A stretch of 64,000 bases of DNA from Mixophyes australis (Eukaryota; Chordata; Amphibia; Anura; Limnodynastidae): contig JAVHZZ010000017.1 in the NCBI GenBank assembly GCA_036250195.1, positions 186,001-250,000 on the forward strand, written 5' to 3'. Below, piece after piece: positions 1 through 11,395 of the stretch. Made by a program: the position numbers and the translations under genes. The first letter of the stretch is position 1, and each line of letters begins with the position of its first letter. The notes beneath the pieces are model-generated. The model worked only from the letters and a program-made list of their open reading frames with translations. It did no database searches and was not told where the DNA came from.

Positions 1-160
1 GTTTTACACATATTCCAAATTGTTAAATATCAGAGAAATCACTTAGGGAACAGCCAAATTCATGTGCTGATGTGGGAAAGGGTTTCAAAGTAATTCAGAA
101 AGGTATTGTATGTCAGAGAAGTAATGAAGGGAGAAACGTTATTTTATGCCCTGAATATGG
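1..160 (+). pseudogene. C2H2 zinc-finger pseudogene remnant, copy 1
   Basis: Read on the plus strand this is the end of a degraded zinc-finger array: a finger beginning CFTHIPNC, an in-frame stop, then a decayed finger with the words CADVGKGF, VIQKG and CQRSNEG. Linker and histidine positions are mostly lost. The same remnant with more upstream context lies at 61280-61620, where the spacing [10 protein letters not shown] is still legible. It is not expected to make a functional protein. Confidence 0.65.
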
Positions 161-1352
161 GCATGTTTTACAAGTTCTTGCTGTCTGGATGTCCCATGTG
201 GCTATAAATGAGGTTGGATTTCCTGCAATGGGTTGGCAGTGGTCTTCTCCTGGGCCTGCTGTGGTGTTGGTAGGAGCAAGAAAGGGAACATGCTGGCAGT
301 TTATTGATGGCCAATGTATGTGGCCCCATGTAGACTCAGACATGAATGTTCAGCTGTGGTGGAGGGCAGCCGCTTGCTAAGTGTTTTCAAGATCGTAAGA
401 CAGTTCAGGCATGGGAAACCTGCTTGAAAAAGACATAAATTAAATATAGATACAAAGCATCCCTGACTTAGGAGACATCCAGACAGGGAGGCAGCATTAT
501 TATTGGAGAATGGGTTTAAGAATGTTTTTAGAGTTCCTTATAGGGAGTCCAAAGAGTTGAAACTGTACGGATATTTGATGTCAGCCATGCATTATGCACT
601 GTAAATGGTCCCTGAAACAAAGCCCAGAATTTTCAGCCTGATTCATCATTTGTCAATTCCAAAGAAAGATTCGGTGACTAATGGGATCAGTAAGGAGACA
701 TGTTCTGCATCATACACCTCACTTGATGCGGCCATTCTGTAAGAGGCATCTTCCTGAAGCTTTCACCTCCTTAAAAGAGTGGGTGCTAAGGTGGGAAATG
801 GGAATCAAGTCAGTTATCCACTATCTGGACATTTTTCTTTTCATGTGACGAGACAGCGTCTTATGAAAACCTATAATGAATGGGGATAGTATTGGGACAG
901 TCATGCTCCTCAGATTTTGATGATCAGTGTCAGGACACCAGGGCATTAGAGTCAAGGCCCACAGAGTAGCCCTGGTACCTTGGTGTTATTTGGATCACGC
1001 AGACAAAGAGGAGTGGTAGCTATAATAGTACCTTTATTACAGAAGGTGCAAACACAACTGTAACACAATAACTATATTAAATCGCCACATCTAAAAACCT
1101 CCCCAACACGTCCCCAGATAAAGATATGAGAAACCGTTACATATGTTTAAACAGTATTTCTTTGGCCGGGCTAAGTTGTGAAAAAGTCTCTGGTCCTGAT
1201 GCTTTTGTCACAATAGCTCAGTACTCAGGTCTTCCAGATTCCTCCGATTTCTACACTTCTAGGCTTGCTGGTCCTGGCCTCTCGGCCTTATGCTCACTAC
1301 CGAGATGTTAGCAGCCTGGACCCCTGTCACCCTACTCCTGTAGGCACACCAG

Positions 1353-1528
1353 GGGGTAAATGTATCAAGCTGAGAGTTTTCCGGCGGGTTTTAAAAACCA
1401 TTCAGATTCTAGCTATCATTTATTTAGTGCATTCTACAAAATGAAAGCTAGAATCTGATTGGTTGCAATAGGCAACATCTCCACTTTTCAAACCCGCCGG
1501 AAAACTCTCAGCTTGATACATTTACCCC
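1353..1528. mobile_element. Palindromic MITE
   Basis: A 176-bp element with long terminal inverted repeats. The left end starts GGGGTAAATGTATCAAGCTG and the right end is its reverse complement, and the arms extend inward through CCGGCGGGTTTT. The interior holds a second inverted pair around AGCTAGAATCTGATTGG. It has no coding capacity, as expected for a MITE. An identical-structure copy is at 62829-63004 inside the duplicated block. The superfamily was not determined. Confidence 0.85.
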
Positions 1529-2195
1529 AGATGTGCAGACTCACAAGCAGCTCCCATTGGGGCAGAGTTATACTGTTGCACCATGTTCAGCCAGAGATGT
1601 GCCTAGATGTAAAATTGTAATCAGGACACACGTTGGAGCTGGTAGGAGACAGATCTTCAATACCAAGCTCAGGATATCCAATAAACAGCCCTTGGTCTCC
1701 TTGCAGGCTCTTTTTAAACAGTTCAGAATACCCACAGGTGAAATCCCGTCCTGTAAGGTTATCCCAAGTCCGTACAGAATGCCATTGGCTCCCAAATCAG
1801 GGGTTGGATATGGGAGTGGAGAGAAGTCATCCCCACATGGGTTTCCCCCAGCTGGTCTAGTGCATAGTAGTCTGACACAGTCCTAGAGAGAACAATAGAG
1901 TAGCAAACTGGTTACTGCAGGGCTTAATCCCAGATGATGAATAGCAACTTCCTGTTTCAATCCCTTCTATACATTTATGTTGTGAAAGGGGCTCCAGCTG
2001 CTCCAGACAGACTTCCTGTCCTCACTAAGGGAGGGGGTAACTGGCCAGGATATAGTCCAGCAGACAATTTGTAGTCCAAAAGAGACACATGGAGCCCACC
2101 TGGATATATATTTATGAACCTGTAGTTTTAGTCCATTGACTCTTCATTCAGAACCATATTATGAAATCCATATACTTCAACCAAATGAATCCACA

Positions 2196-2650
2196 GAGTC
2201 TTTATTATTATTATTATTATTATCATTTATTTGTAAGGCGCCACATGGTTTCCGCAGCGCCGTACACAGTACAAACAGTAGACCATATAGGGCAAAACAG
2301 TACAGAACATTAAACATAAAATACCAATACTTCGTAAACTCCGGGCAGGCAAATACAGTAGAGACGGAGTGGAAGAACAGGTATGGAGACAGGAGGAAAG
2401 AGGGCCCTACTCATACGAGCTTACATCCTAAGGGAGGGTGGACAGAATCAGGCACAGAAGGGAGCCAGTGAGGCAAAGGGGAGAACCGAAGAGATGAGAG
2501 GTTAAGTGGATGGTTGGTAGGCCTTAAGAAACAGGTGAGTTTTAAGTGCCCGTTTGAAGGAGCACAGGTTGGGTGAGAGACGGATGGAGCGAGGGAGGTC
2601 GTTCCAGTGAAAGGGGGCAGCGCGGGAGAAGTCTTGGATTCTAGAGTGGG
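2196..2650 (-). mobile_element. L2/CR1-like LINE 3' end fragment
   Basis: The minus strand encodes a peptide containing SRAAPFHWNDLPRSIRLSP followed by FKRALKTHLF. This is the conserved C-terminal tail of L2/CR1-type LINE ORF2 proteins. The element ends in a (TTA)n microsatellite at about 2200-2222, as L2-type elements typically do, preceded by a 3' UTR-like stretch with GGCGCCACATGG. Only the last few hundred bases are present, so this is a 5'-truncated dead copy. Confidence 0.75.
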
Positions 2651-2739
2651 AATTATATGTGCCAAATGGGGATAACAATATATCCAAATACTAGTGACCA
2701 GATACATAACTTTGTATGGGGGGATTGTAACTGTAATCC

Positions 2740-2968
2740 TATCTCGGCACAATCAACTTTTCTGTATCACTTTCAGTTTATATCTATTGTCAGACAGTGC
2801 ATGGGGAAGCTGGGGGGGTCAGTGGCAGAATATGGGTTACACTCCTTCCTGATTGGGACAGCAATGGAGGCTGTCAGCTGGGGCTTAAGTGACAAGATGA
2901 TTATGTATATCGGGAAATGGGAATCAAGTGGTTTCAGATCTTATGTAAAGCTCCAGTTTCTACTATAA
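2740..2968 (+). pseudogene. Tyrosine recombinase C-terminal fragment (YR retroelement)
   Basis: The translated stretch contains YGLHSFLIGTAMEA, then GLSDKMIMYIGKWESSGF and RSYV. This matches the HxxR...(H/W)...Y catalytic region of tyrosine recombinases from Ngaro/DIRS-type retrotransposons. The catalytic arginine of the HSFRIG motif is leucine here (HSFLIG), so the enzyme would be dead. The tryptophan of GKWES and the terminal tyrosine are kept. The sequence differs clearly from the recombinase at 49.7 kb, so it belongs to another family. A plausible retroelement tail with AAATAAAAAG follows near 3368. Confidence 0.7.
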
Positions 2969-4149
2969 AGATTTAAGAAAAGGAGGTAGGAGATGTATTT
3001 CCAATTTGGAAAATCCCTCCACCTCTATCCCAGTCCCTCTCCCTTCTCCCCCTCATCATAAAAAATTAAAAAATAAAACAGCAGTTTGTTCTATTTGTTA
3101 TATATATCCAACCTTACATGGTCTATCTTTGGTACGGGAAAAGTCCTCACTTGTACACTCACCACGTAGGCCGTTAATTCCCAAATACCAATTGGAATGT
3201 GACATAGAATATAATCTATATTTCTATAGTCATTTGTATTTTTGCTTTGTTTTGTTTTATTTCATTTTTTGTTTCCTCTCCGATTTTTAGATTGTGTAAC
3301 CTTGGTTCTTATTTAATGTCAACAACATGTACGGTTGTGCTGTATATTGATATCTATCTGCTGTTACAAATAAAAAGTTAAAAGAAAAGGAGGTAGAAGG
3401 GGGATGAGATGTTGGAGTAGAAGGTGTGAGAGACAGAAAACACTAAGATAATGTGGTGAAGGTACGAGGACATGGTGGAGTATACAGAGAGTACCCCAGG
3501 AAGAAGAGGAGAGTGGACAAGGGAATAGTCAAGGAAAATAAGATGGTAAAGTGGTGGATACCTAGTAGTATAGCTGGGAGTATGGTAGGCTCAACTAAAG
3601 GAATGTGTAATTTAATCAATTAAGAAAGATCTAACTAAGTATTCATAATGCACAAGACGAAAGACAGAAAAAGAGTTAAAAAATTATATGTATGTAAATT
3701 AAATGATCCTTTAATGAGAATTAATGACACAGTGCAGCAGGTGGGAAATAATATCACACAAAGAGAGTTATAGAGGCTGGATACCCTGTACCTGTTCTAC
3801 TAACAACTACCACAACTACCACTGGTAGTTCTCCTGAACATGATCAATAAATAAATGATGATGATGATCCAGCTGGAAGCAGGAAGACACAGAAGAGGAA
3901 TGAAAGGCCAGGTAATGCCTTAATTTATGGTGAGTCATAATTATAGGTTATACTGATAATACTTCTCTAAATGATTAATTAGAGAATCCAATACACAATA
4001 CATAATGTGATAAAAAATAGCACTTAACTTAATACATTAATAACAGCAACTCTGCAGACATGTTGCCCTGTTGGAATCGCTCATATAGAGTAGACTGGCG
4101 CAATATTCACGCATGTGGGAATCAAGGAAGGAAAAAAGGAAAAACGACT

Positions 4150-4150
<1 letters not shown>
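2969..4150. other. Non-coding interval
   Basis: AT-rich DNA with short purine-rich and ATG-repeat stretches (for example GATGATGATG near 3860). The first 400 bases are probably the 3' tail of the YR retroelement. I see no gene. Confidence 0.5.
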
Positions 4151-4196
<46 letters not shown>

Positions 4197-4214
4197 AATA
4201 TTTAGATAGATAAA

Positions 4215-4255
<41 letters not shown>
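4151..4255. repeat. (TA)n / (TG)n microsatellite
   Basis: Two runs of alternating TA (4151-4192 and 4226-4255), separated by a short spacer with a TGTGTG run. Confidence 0.95.
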
Positions 4256-4258
<3 letters not shown>

Positions 4259-4489
4259 ACTACATGATGATATTCTCATTTCAATATCGATCAATCCAAT
4301 CTGTAGGGAACATTTACTTCCATTTATTGTATGATTCTCTCTAACACCAGAGGAATAATATATTGCAATAAATTGGAGATATGAGAGAAGAGACAGAGAT
4401 TGTCCTGTCTATACTTTTCCCATTAACATTGTTCCATTCTCAAATAGCTCTGAAGCAATAACTAGGAGTTAATTGCTGGATGTCACCTC

Positions 4490-4700
4490 TCTCCTGATGA
4501 TAGTTTTCAGTTTTCCGGTCATTGAAAGAGCAGCGCTTATAAGTCTGCCATAAGAAGATATCCCAACAGCGGCCACAGTGTTTGTGTGTACAACCAACAA
4601 CTCTATAACGTGACGCGTTTCTCCGCCTCCAAGTGAAATATTTTCAGAAGGATGGAGCCCAAATTCTGCTTGGAAATCTAAAAGTATATTGGCCAATCAG
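4490..4700 (-). other. Possible Penelope-type repeat end
   Basis: On the minus strand this reads CTGAAAATA, a short G-rich stretch, then GAGAAACGCGTCACG. It resembles the GAAACGCG-containing terminal sequences common in amphibian Penelope-like elements. No coding part is attached. The assignment rests on this short motif and similarity of layout with 7098-7125 and 8310-8400. Confidence 0.3.
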
Positions 4701-5130
4701 TAAGGGCCATCAATGAATCCAATTAGAACTCAGATCTTACATACATTTATGTATATGTCGTATGTAAGATCTCAGTTTTCTATGTTTATCTAAAGAGACT
4801 GCAGCAGCTTTACATACACAAGGATTTATATTTATTATATCTTGTGCACATGTATCCTCTATTTATCTATTTTGGGAAAAAGGCTCTTCTGGGAAACTCT
4901 ATTTTTATGTCTTGCTATTCAGAATCATCACATGCAAAAATGTATATTTTGGGTATTTTTGCCCTGTGATTTCAGAAGCACACTCCAATGCATGGAATGT
5001 GTGCCTTGGCCATGCCCATTACTGGTGCTGAACAGAACCAGTTGCAAACAAAATTGCAATCTGGCAAATCATTTCTCAAGCCCAGTAACAACATGACTGT
5101 GAGCTGTCATTTGTGCCAAAACACCTTTAA

Positions 5131-5507
<377 letters not shown>

Positions 5508-5520
5508 AATGTAAATTAAA

Positions 5521-5566
5521 CAATTGATCCGTGTGTGTGTGTGTATATATAATACATATATATAGT
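5521..5566. repeat. (GT)n(AT)n microsatellite
   Basis: A short GT run followed by imperfect AT repeats, directly abutting the left end of the Tc1 element. Confidence 0.85.
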
Positions 5567-6767
5567 CCAGTCGTCCACAATATTAATATCGCTGACAAGT
5601 GAAGTGAATAACAGTTATTATCTCGTTATAATGGCACCTGTTAAGTGGTGGGATATATTAGACAGCAAGTCAACACTTAGTTTTTGAAGTTGATGTGTTG
5701 GAAGCAGGAAGAATGGGTATGCGTAAGGATCTGAGCGACTTTGACAAGAGTCAAATTGTGATGGCTAGATGACTGGGTCAGAGCATCTCCAAAACGACAG
5801 ATCTTGTGGGGTGTTTGCGGTATGCAGTGGTTAGTACCTACCAAAAGTAGTCCAAGAAAGGACAACCGGTGAACCAACGACAGGGTCATGGGCACCCAAG
5901 CGCATGAGGAGCATAGGCTAGCCTGGCTGGTCCGATCCCATAGAAGAGTTACTATAGCACAAATTTCTGAAAAAGGTAATGCTGGCTATGATAGTAAGGT
6001 GTCAGAACACACAGTGGATCGAAGGTTGCTGCCTATGGGGCTGTGTAGCCACAGAACGGTTAGAGAGCTCATGATGATCCACCACCAAAATGCCTACAAT
6101 GGGCAAGTGAGCGCTAGAACTGGACCATGGAGCAATAGAAGAGGGTGGCCTTGTCTGATGAATCGCATTTTCTTTTATATCGTGGACGGCCAGGTGCGTG
6201 TGCATCGTTTAATATGGGGAAGAGAAGTCACCAGGATGTACAATGGGAAGAAGGCAAGCCGGTGGAGGCATTGTGATACTCTAGATTATAATCTACTGGG
6301 AAACATTGGGTCCTGGCATTCATGTGGGTGTTACTTTGACACATACCACCTACCTAAGCTTTGTTGCAGACCAAGTACACCCCTCCATGGCAGCGGTATT
6401 CCCTGAATGTAGTAACCTGTTTCAACAGGATAATGCACCCTGCCACTTTGCAAAAAGTGTTCAGGAATGGGTTGAGGGACATGACAAAGAGTTCAAGGTG
6501 TTGACTTGGCCTCCAAATTCCCTAGATCTCAGTCCATTCGAGCATCTGTGGAATATGCTGTAAGAATAAGTCCAAGCCTTGGAAGCCCCACCTTACAACT
6601 TACAGTACTTAAAGGATCTGCTAACGTCTTGGTGCCACATCCCACAGGACACCTTCACAGGTCTTGTGGAGTCCATGCCTCGCATGGTCAAAACAGTTTT
6701 GTTGGCACAAGGGGAGGTGGACCTACACAATATTAGGCAGGTGGTTTTAATGTTGTGGCTGTGTATA
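5559..6767 (+). mobile_element. Degenerate Tc1-like DNA transposon
   Basis: A roughly 1.2-kb element carrying a broken Tc1/mariner transposase on the plus strand. Recognisable words in order are the helix-turn-helix part (LVRSHRRVTIAQISEKG, HTVDRRLLPMGL), a DESHF-like catalytic region (DE at about 6158), VDGQVRVH, GPGIHV, FQQDNAPCHFAKSVQEW, and VLTWPPNSLDLSPFEHLWN with the third catalytic region. Several frameshifts break it. The right end (GGTTTTAATGTTGTGGCTG, 6733-6751) and the decayed left end (about 5561-5600) are the inverted terminal repeats. The element lies in TA-rich DNA, the usual Tc1 target. It is not functional. Confidence 0.9.
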
Positions 6768-7097
6768 TGGGTTATGTTGCCCTTATCTAATTTGCGAACG
6801 AGACAGGTGTGCACCACAATAAGCTAACTGGTGCCGTGCACGGAATTGTTATGGCTGCCACTTGTAAGAAATTGTTAAGCCACATATGTGAGGTCTCTTA
6901 GATCCTCTGCCTCTGTTTCTGATATATTTTACAGGTAATGTGAGGCATTCCTAGGTGTTTACTTGGTGCAATCACGAACGATCTGCACTTAATTCTCAAG
7001 CCGCGCATGCGCACTGAAGAATATGAACTGTGCATGTGCAAAATGGCCACCAGCTATAGTAGAAGTAATAAATGCACATATAGGTGAATTTGTTCTC

Positions 7098-7125
7098 CTG
7101 ATAAAGTCTCTAGTAGACGAAACGT
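7098..7125 (+). other. Hammerhead-like motif of a Penelope-type end
   Basis: The string CTGATAAA, a small hairpin (GTCT / AGAC, loop CTAGT), then GAAAC GTGTTG follows the layout CUGAnGA-stem II-GAAA of hammerhead ribozymes, which occur in Penelope-like element ends. The conserved G after CUGAU is A here, so cleavage activity is unlikely. The assignment is tentative. Confidence 0.35.
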
Positions 7126-7676
7126 GTTGAGGTCATTACATGTGATATATTTCTCAAACTTTCTCTGTATCCAATATTGGAATTGAACCACCAGTAATTC
7201 AATCTTTTGTTTTCTGACTCCACTGAGTGGTGATCAGGGGAGGGGTGGCAAATTTTAGCCCTGGGGGGAAACCTCGATTCAACAGCCTATTAGGACCATT
7301 TTAAAGGGAAAAAAAGGCTAGTGGCTAAGTGATCCAGCCCAAGGTAGCCCATTATGTGACCGGCCCGGTGGGCAGATGCCCCCCAGCCCAGCCTGCCCCT
7401 GGTGGTGACTAATGACAGTGAGTACTGGTATAATTACACCTTGATTACAGATAAGACTTTGATTCTTTTATTTTTTGTGAATGTGCAATTTTTATATTAT
7501 TCAATAAATTTGTTTTTATGAACATATACTATATGGGATTTCTCATTCTTTATATCTATGTATTGTGTGAACTAGACAAGCAATATTGAGCCAACAGGAA
7601 CCTGTACAGATAAGCAAAATAATTTATATTTATCTGGTACATATAGTATATGTGGTTTAGTGTGAAATAATATAAA

Positions 7677-7679
<3 letters not shown>

Positions 7680-7708
<29 letters not shown>
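7680..7708. repeat. (TA)n microsatellite
   Basis: A clean run of alternating TA. Confidence 0.95.
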
Positions 7709-7712
<4 letters not shown>

Positions 7713-8099
7713 TTATATACGTGCTTGGACGCTCACAAGTATATGTAGGTTAAGAGACCAGTGGAAGTCTTCATAAAGCAACACTTCCCCAGCTGGATAA
7801 TATATAACACATAGTGTAGTATGTTCACACTTAAATATCCTCCACCCAGAAGAGCATTAAAGTCCAAAGACTAACGATTTTTCTTGTACAATAACTGGTG
7901 TTCAGTTCCTGGTGGTGCAGTTGTCACTGGAAACCAGTGAACCACGTGTAGGTGAATGGGGTAACCCCCTTATATAATGTGCTTCCTTAAAAGCTTCTTG
8001 TTTAATTGCGTTGTATTCTCTACATTGATCTTCATAGAGTCTTCTTTCAGTATATAGCTCCCAATATGGAAATGTGAAAAAAGACCTAAAAATATCTAC

Positions 8100-9559
8100 T
8101 GCATTATTCTTTATTACACCGATACCAAATATTTAAAAATACACTCACGTTCCATATAGATAAAAACTGGTGCACAAATAGGTACCATCTACATAAATAT
8201 AAGGTGGATGACCCTACCACAAAGCTCACATGAATAGACACGGAGGAAGGTAAAGCTGAAATTAGTCCCGGAATTCTCCTTCCAATCACCAACCAAGTGA
8301 ACGTCCTGGTCAGCGAGGAATCACCACAGTGACCAACGCGTTTTGAATCCTCAGATTTGAGTCTTTCTCAATGTTACTAATTGTCTGACTTTTTAAAGTG
8401 TATAGCAGCCAATAAAGTGCCGCCGTGGAGACAAAGATCCTGTACGGAAGTCTGGGCTGGAATATGGCAGAGCTAATACTTATAGCTATGTTGAGCTCCA
8501 AAACGAGGCTTTAACTCAATATTAAACGGATTTGTTTATGATACTATAAAAACTAAAATAAGGCATACATCTAAATAAAACTTTTCTATAATAAATTAAC
8601 TTCTGAAATGAAGTTTTGGCTTGAATTTAAACAGAACTATACATGATATGAATTTTGAGAGTTTTGATCCAAATATAAACATAGCTCTCTAAACATTCTT
8701 ATTTATCCCAAAATCAAGACTTGAGAAGCTAATACAAAAATGATGTATCGGACATGTACAGGAATAAAACATACATTCATCAACACTATTTCCAGCGATA
8801 CAATAGAGTCACAATATAAATATTTTTACTTTGTCACAAGTCACCCTACCAGTTAAGTTACCAGAACCTGTCGTTGATGAGAGCTTCATCTTTAGCAACC
8901 TCCTTTCCTATAGAACCAGATGTGTTTGCCGGTGCTCGGTTGTCCCCAGGGCTTAATCTCGAGTAGTGGTAACTTAATTTAGGTAAGTGGGCACCACAGA
9001 GGACTACGCAATGAGATGTTGAGCTGAGATCTCTATGGCAACTGGGATGCAGGATGCACCAGGACCAAATTTAGCAGGTATATGGAGTTTGCAACAGGAT
9101 GCAGTACCAACCTTCACCAGTATAACAGATTGGCAGTGCAGAGTAGAGGATGGTATAATATCAGATGTGGACTGTGTAGAGTTGGAGCTAGAGAGCAACA
9201 CAGTACAAGGGAAGGTGCTGGAGCAAGATCGAGCTATAAATCAGGACTGTGAAACACTGCTGACACAGATGAGTTCAATGGAGTGGAGAGCAAAAATAAA
9301 ATGTCATAAAACCCCAAAAATGAAAGTGCATAAGTTGTGTAAAAAATGAGAACACAATGATATGTGGAGTTTATAATTACCTATATGTAATGCCAAATGA
9401 TGCCATTAGTAAATATCTATTATACATTCTAATCTATTAGTTTGCAAGTAACTACCTTTCTGTATAACAATTGCTTTCCATATCTAGCGATCACCTTTGC
9501 TAAATGAAACACAGTTTTTATTACAGTGTATTCATATGAATTATAAGAATGTCAAATGT
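8100..9559 (-). other. Probable 3' region of the Penelope-like element
   Basis: Lies downstream (minus strand) of the GIY-YIG fragment at 9560-10308. At 8320-8350 the minus strand contains CAAAACGCGTTGGTCAC, the type of terminal word found in amphibian Penelope-like elements. Otherwise it is AT-rich and non-coding. The open stretch at 9035-9349 has no recognisable domain. Confidence 0.35.
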
Positions 9560-10308
9560 TTATCGTGATTATATCATAACTGAGTTGCCCTGTATCAGAT
9601 AAGAGCTAAACAATCCATAAGGAGAATTCTCTTTGATTCCCTCTTGAACTCCTGATGGAGATCTCCTCCTCTCAAACCCATCTTGATCGACAAAGGCCTG
9701 TAGTGATCTTGGATCACAGTCATAGCACTTCATAAAGTGCCTTTCAACATATGTTAGTTGTTTTAAATTATCTCTGTCTCTCTTGACTCTCTTTATGTTG
9801 TTTACATGCTCCAAGATTCTATTTTTGAGTGACCTGCCTGTTATGCCACCATAGTTTAAGTTACAGGGGCAAGTTAAGCAGTAAATAACATTCGGAGGGT
9901 TACAATTTATGAATCCTTTGATTTAACTCTCGAGAACCGATCTTTATACTCCTTTGTTTGTATCATAAATTGGCATGCCCGGCATACGCCATATTTGAAA
10001 AAACCCATTGGTCGATTAGAAATTCTCTTTTCAAATGTTGAGAAACTTTGGACTAAATGAAACCCCAAATTCTTAGATCTACACCATGTCATAGAGATCC
10101 TATCCTCTAACACTTCTTTCAGGTCATAATCAGACTTTAGGATATTCCAATGTTTCTGGAAGATATTGGCTATTTGCTGTTCACTGATCTTTCTGCTTTT
10201 CGTACAAGCCTAGATTTCAGTTCATATGATCTTTGAGCATAGATGTTATCATCAGAACAATTCCGTTCTAATTAATTCTCCCTTGGGTATCGCTTGAATT
10301 ACTGCTGG
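9560..10308 (-). pseudogene. Penelope-like element fragment with GIY-YIG endonuclease
   Basis: Reading the minus strand from 10308 downward, after small frame corrections, gives AIPKGELIRTEL, SDDNIYAQRS, ELKSRLVRK, then LEDRISMTWCRSKNLGF, a Cys-rich GFFKYGVCRACQF, and VIYCLTCPCNLNYGGITGRS followed by LKNRILEHVNNIK. This order (connector, CxxC zinc-binding segment, then the GIY-YIG-type NYxGxTGR block) is that of Penelope/Neptune-type retroelements. The reverse transcriptase upstream is absent because the DIRS element abuts at 10309. Stops and frameshifts show it is dead. Confidence 0.75.
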
Positions 10309-10480
10309 AAAAATGGGATTTTTACTCACCGTAAAATCCGTTTCTCTGACTCCATTGGGGGACACTGCGAGACATTGGGTATAGTAGTGGGCTCAGGAGT
10401 TCTTGTCATTTTAACTGTTAAATCTTTGGACTCCTCCCCTGCTATGCCCCTCCTCTCCAGAGAGATCCTCAGTTTTGACT
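10309..10480. repeat. DIRS terminal inverted repeat, low-coordinate end
   Basis: Inverted match to 14627-14764, including CATTGGGGGACACTGCGAG, GTAGTGGGCTCAGGAGTTCTT and GCTATGCCCCTCCTCTCC. The outer 30 bases (ATGGGATTTTTACTCACC...) are found instead in the internal complementary region. Confidence 0.9.
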
Positions 10481-10593
10481 AACAAAGAGTGAACTTAAGG
10501 AGGTAACATAACCTAGACAGGTCTTAATAATAAAGAACCATAATCAAAATTTCCACACACAGAATTATATACAGAGCAAGGGAGGGTGCGCAG

Positions 10594-10690
10594 TGTCCCC
10601 CAATGGAGTCAGAGAAACGGATTTTACGGTGAGTAAAAATCCCATTTTCTCTTCACTGCCATTGGGGGATACTGCGAGACATTGGGGATA
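10594..10690. repeat. DIRS internal complementary region
   Basis: The first half (CCCCCAATGGAGTCAGAGAA through GGTGAGTAAAAATCCCATTT) is the reverse complement of 10309-10365. The second half (CTCTTCACTGCCATTGGGGG onward) is the reverse complement of the right terminus near 14720-14764. This region is thought to template joining of the two ends in the circular DIRS intermediate. Confidence 0.9.
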
Positions 10691-10703
10691 TACCAAAGCT
10701 TCC

Positions 10704-11395
10704 TCAAGGGTGGGAATGCTCTGGACCAGCTGCACGCATAATCCTGCGACCAAAGCTTGCATCAGCCGATGCAAAACCCTGAAGTCTATAAAATCTTGTG
10801 AATGTGTGGACGGAAGACCAAGTCGCTGCTCTACACAACTGTTCTGCCGACGCGCCGTGCCTAGCCTCCCAGGAGGCACCCACTGCCCAAGTAGAATGTG
10901 CCCTTAAAGTCTGCGGAACGGCTAGAGAAGCTAAAACATAAGCCTCACGAATCGTGGACGTAATCCACCGAGCAATTGACTGCTTTGAAGCAGGCCAGCC
11001 TCTTTTATTGGCGTCATATAAAACGAAAAGATCTCTGGTAATTCTAACCTGCGCTGTACGATCTACATAAATTTGTAGAGATTGCACCACATCCAAGTAC
11101 TGCATAGACCCTTCTGAAGAGTCCCTCTTTGCCTTAAAAGCCGGGACAACAATTTCCTGATTTAGGTGGAATCTAGAAACCACTTTAGGAACAAAAGACG
11201 GCTTGGTCCGAAGGACTGCCCTGTCTGCGTGAAAAATAAGAAAAGGAGGGTCACAGCGAAGTGCCCCAAGCTGAGACACTCTTCGTGCTGAAGCTATGGC
11301 CAACAAAAACACTGTCTTCCACATAAGATACCGTAAGTCAATAGACTGTAAAGGCTCAAACGGATCGTCCCCAGGAGCTTCATGCAACTGAGAAC
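10704..11395 (-). pseudogene. DIRS tyrosine recombinase
   Basis: An open stretch of about 228 codons. The N-terminal part contains the first catalytic arginine block (AIASARRVSQLGAL). The C-terminal part contains LRAHSTWAVGASW, RHGASAEQLCRAATW, and SSVHTFTRFYRL, with the nucleophile tyrosine at FYRL. In DIRS recombinases the HxxR box is HSxR. Here it reads HSTW, so the second catalytic arginine is lost. The protein would join cDNA circles into the genome. This copy should be inactive despite its long open frame. It starts directly at the RT deletion junction near 11390. Confidence 0.85.

Larger units (their letters stand above)
1..1975. repeat. Segmental duplication, copy 1 (partner 61473-63453)
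   Basis: This stretch aligns base for base, with scattered substitutions and a few 1-bp indels, to 61473-63453 in the same orientation. It contains the tail of a decayed zinc-finger gene (1-160), unrecognised single-copy-like DNA, and a palindromic MITE at 1353-1528. Similarity stops at the sequence ACATT (1971-1975), after which the two copies diverge completely. The left edge is outside the window. Apart from the MITE and finger remnant I see no genes here. Either a recent genomic duplication or an assembly artefact is possible. Confidence 0.95.
6768..8099. other. Non-coding interval with repeat debris
   Basis: Contains the Penelope-like terminal motif at 7098-7125 and a short purine/pyrimidine repeat at about 7255-7405 with the word GGCCCGGTGGGCAGATGCCC. 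No gene is visible. Confidence 0.5.

Noticed and set aside
9035..9349. 104-codon plus-strand open frame
   Set aside because: No recognisable domain, no splice context, and it sits in probable Penelope 3' DNA.
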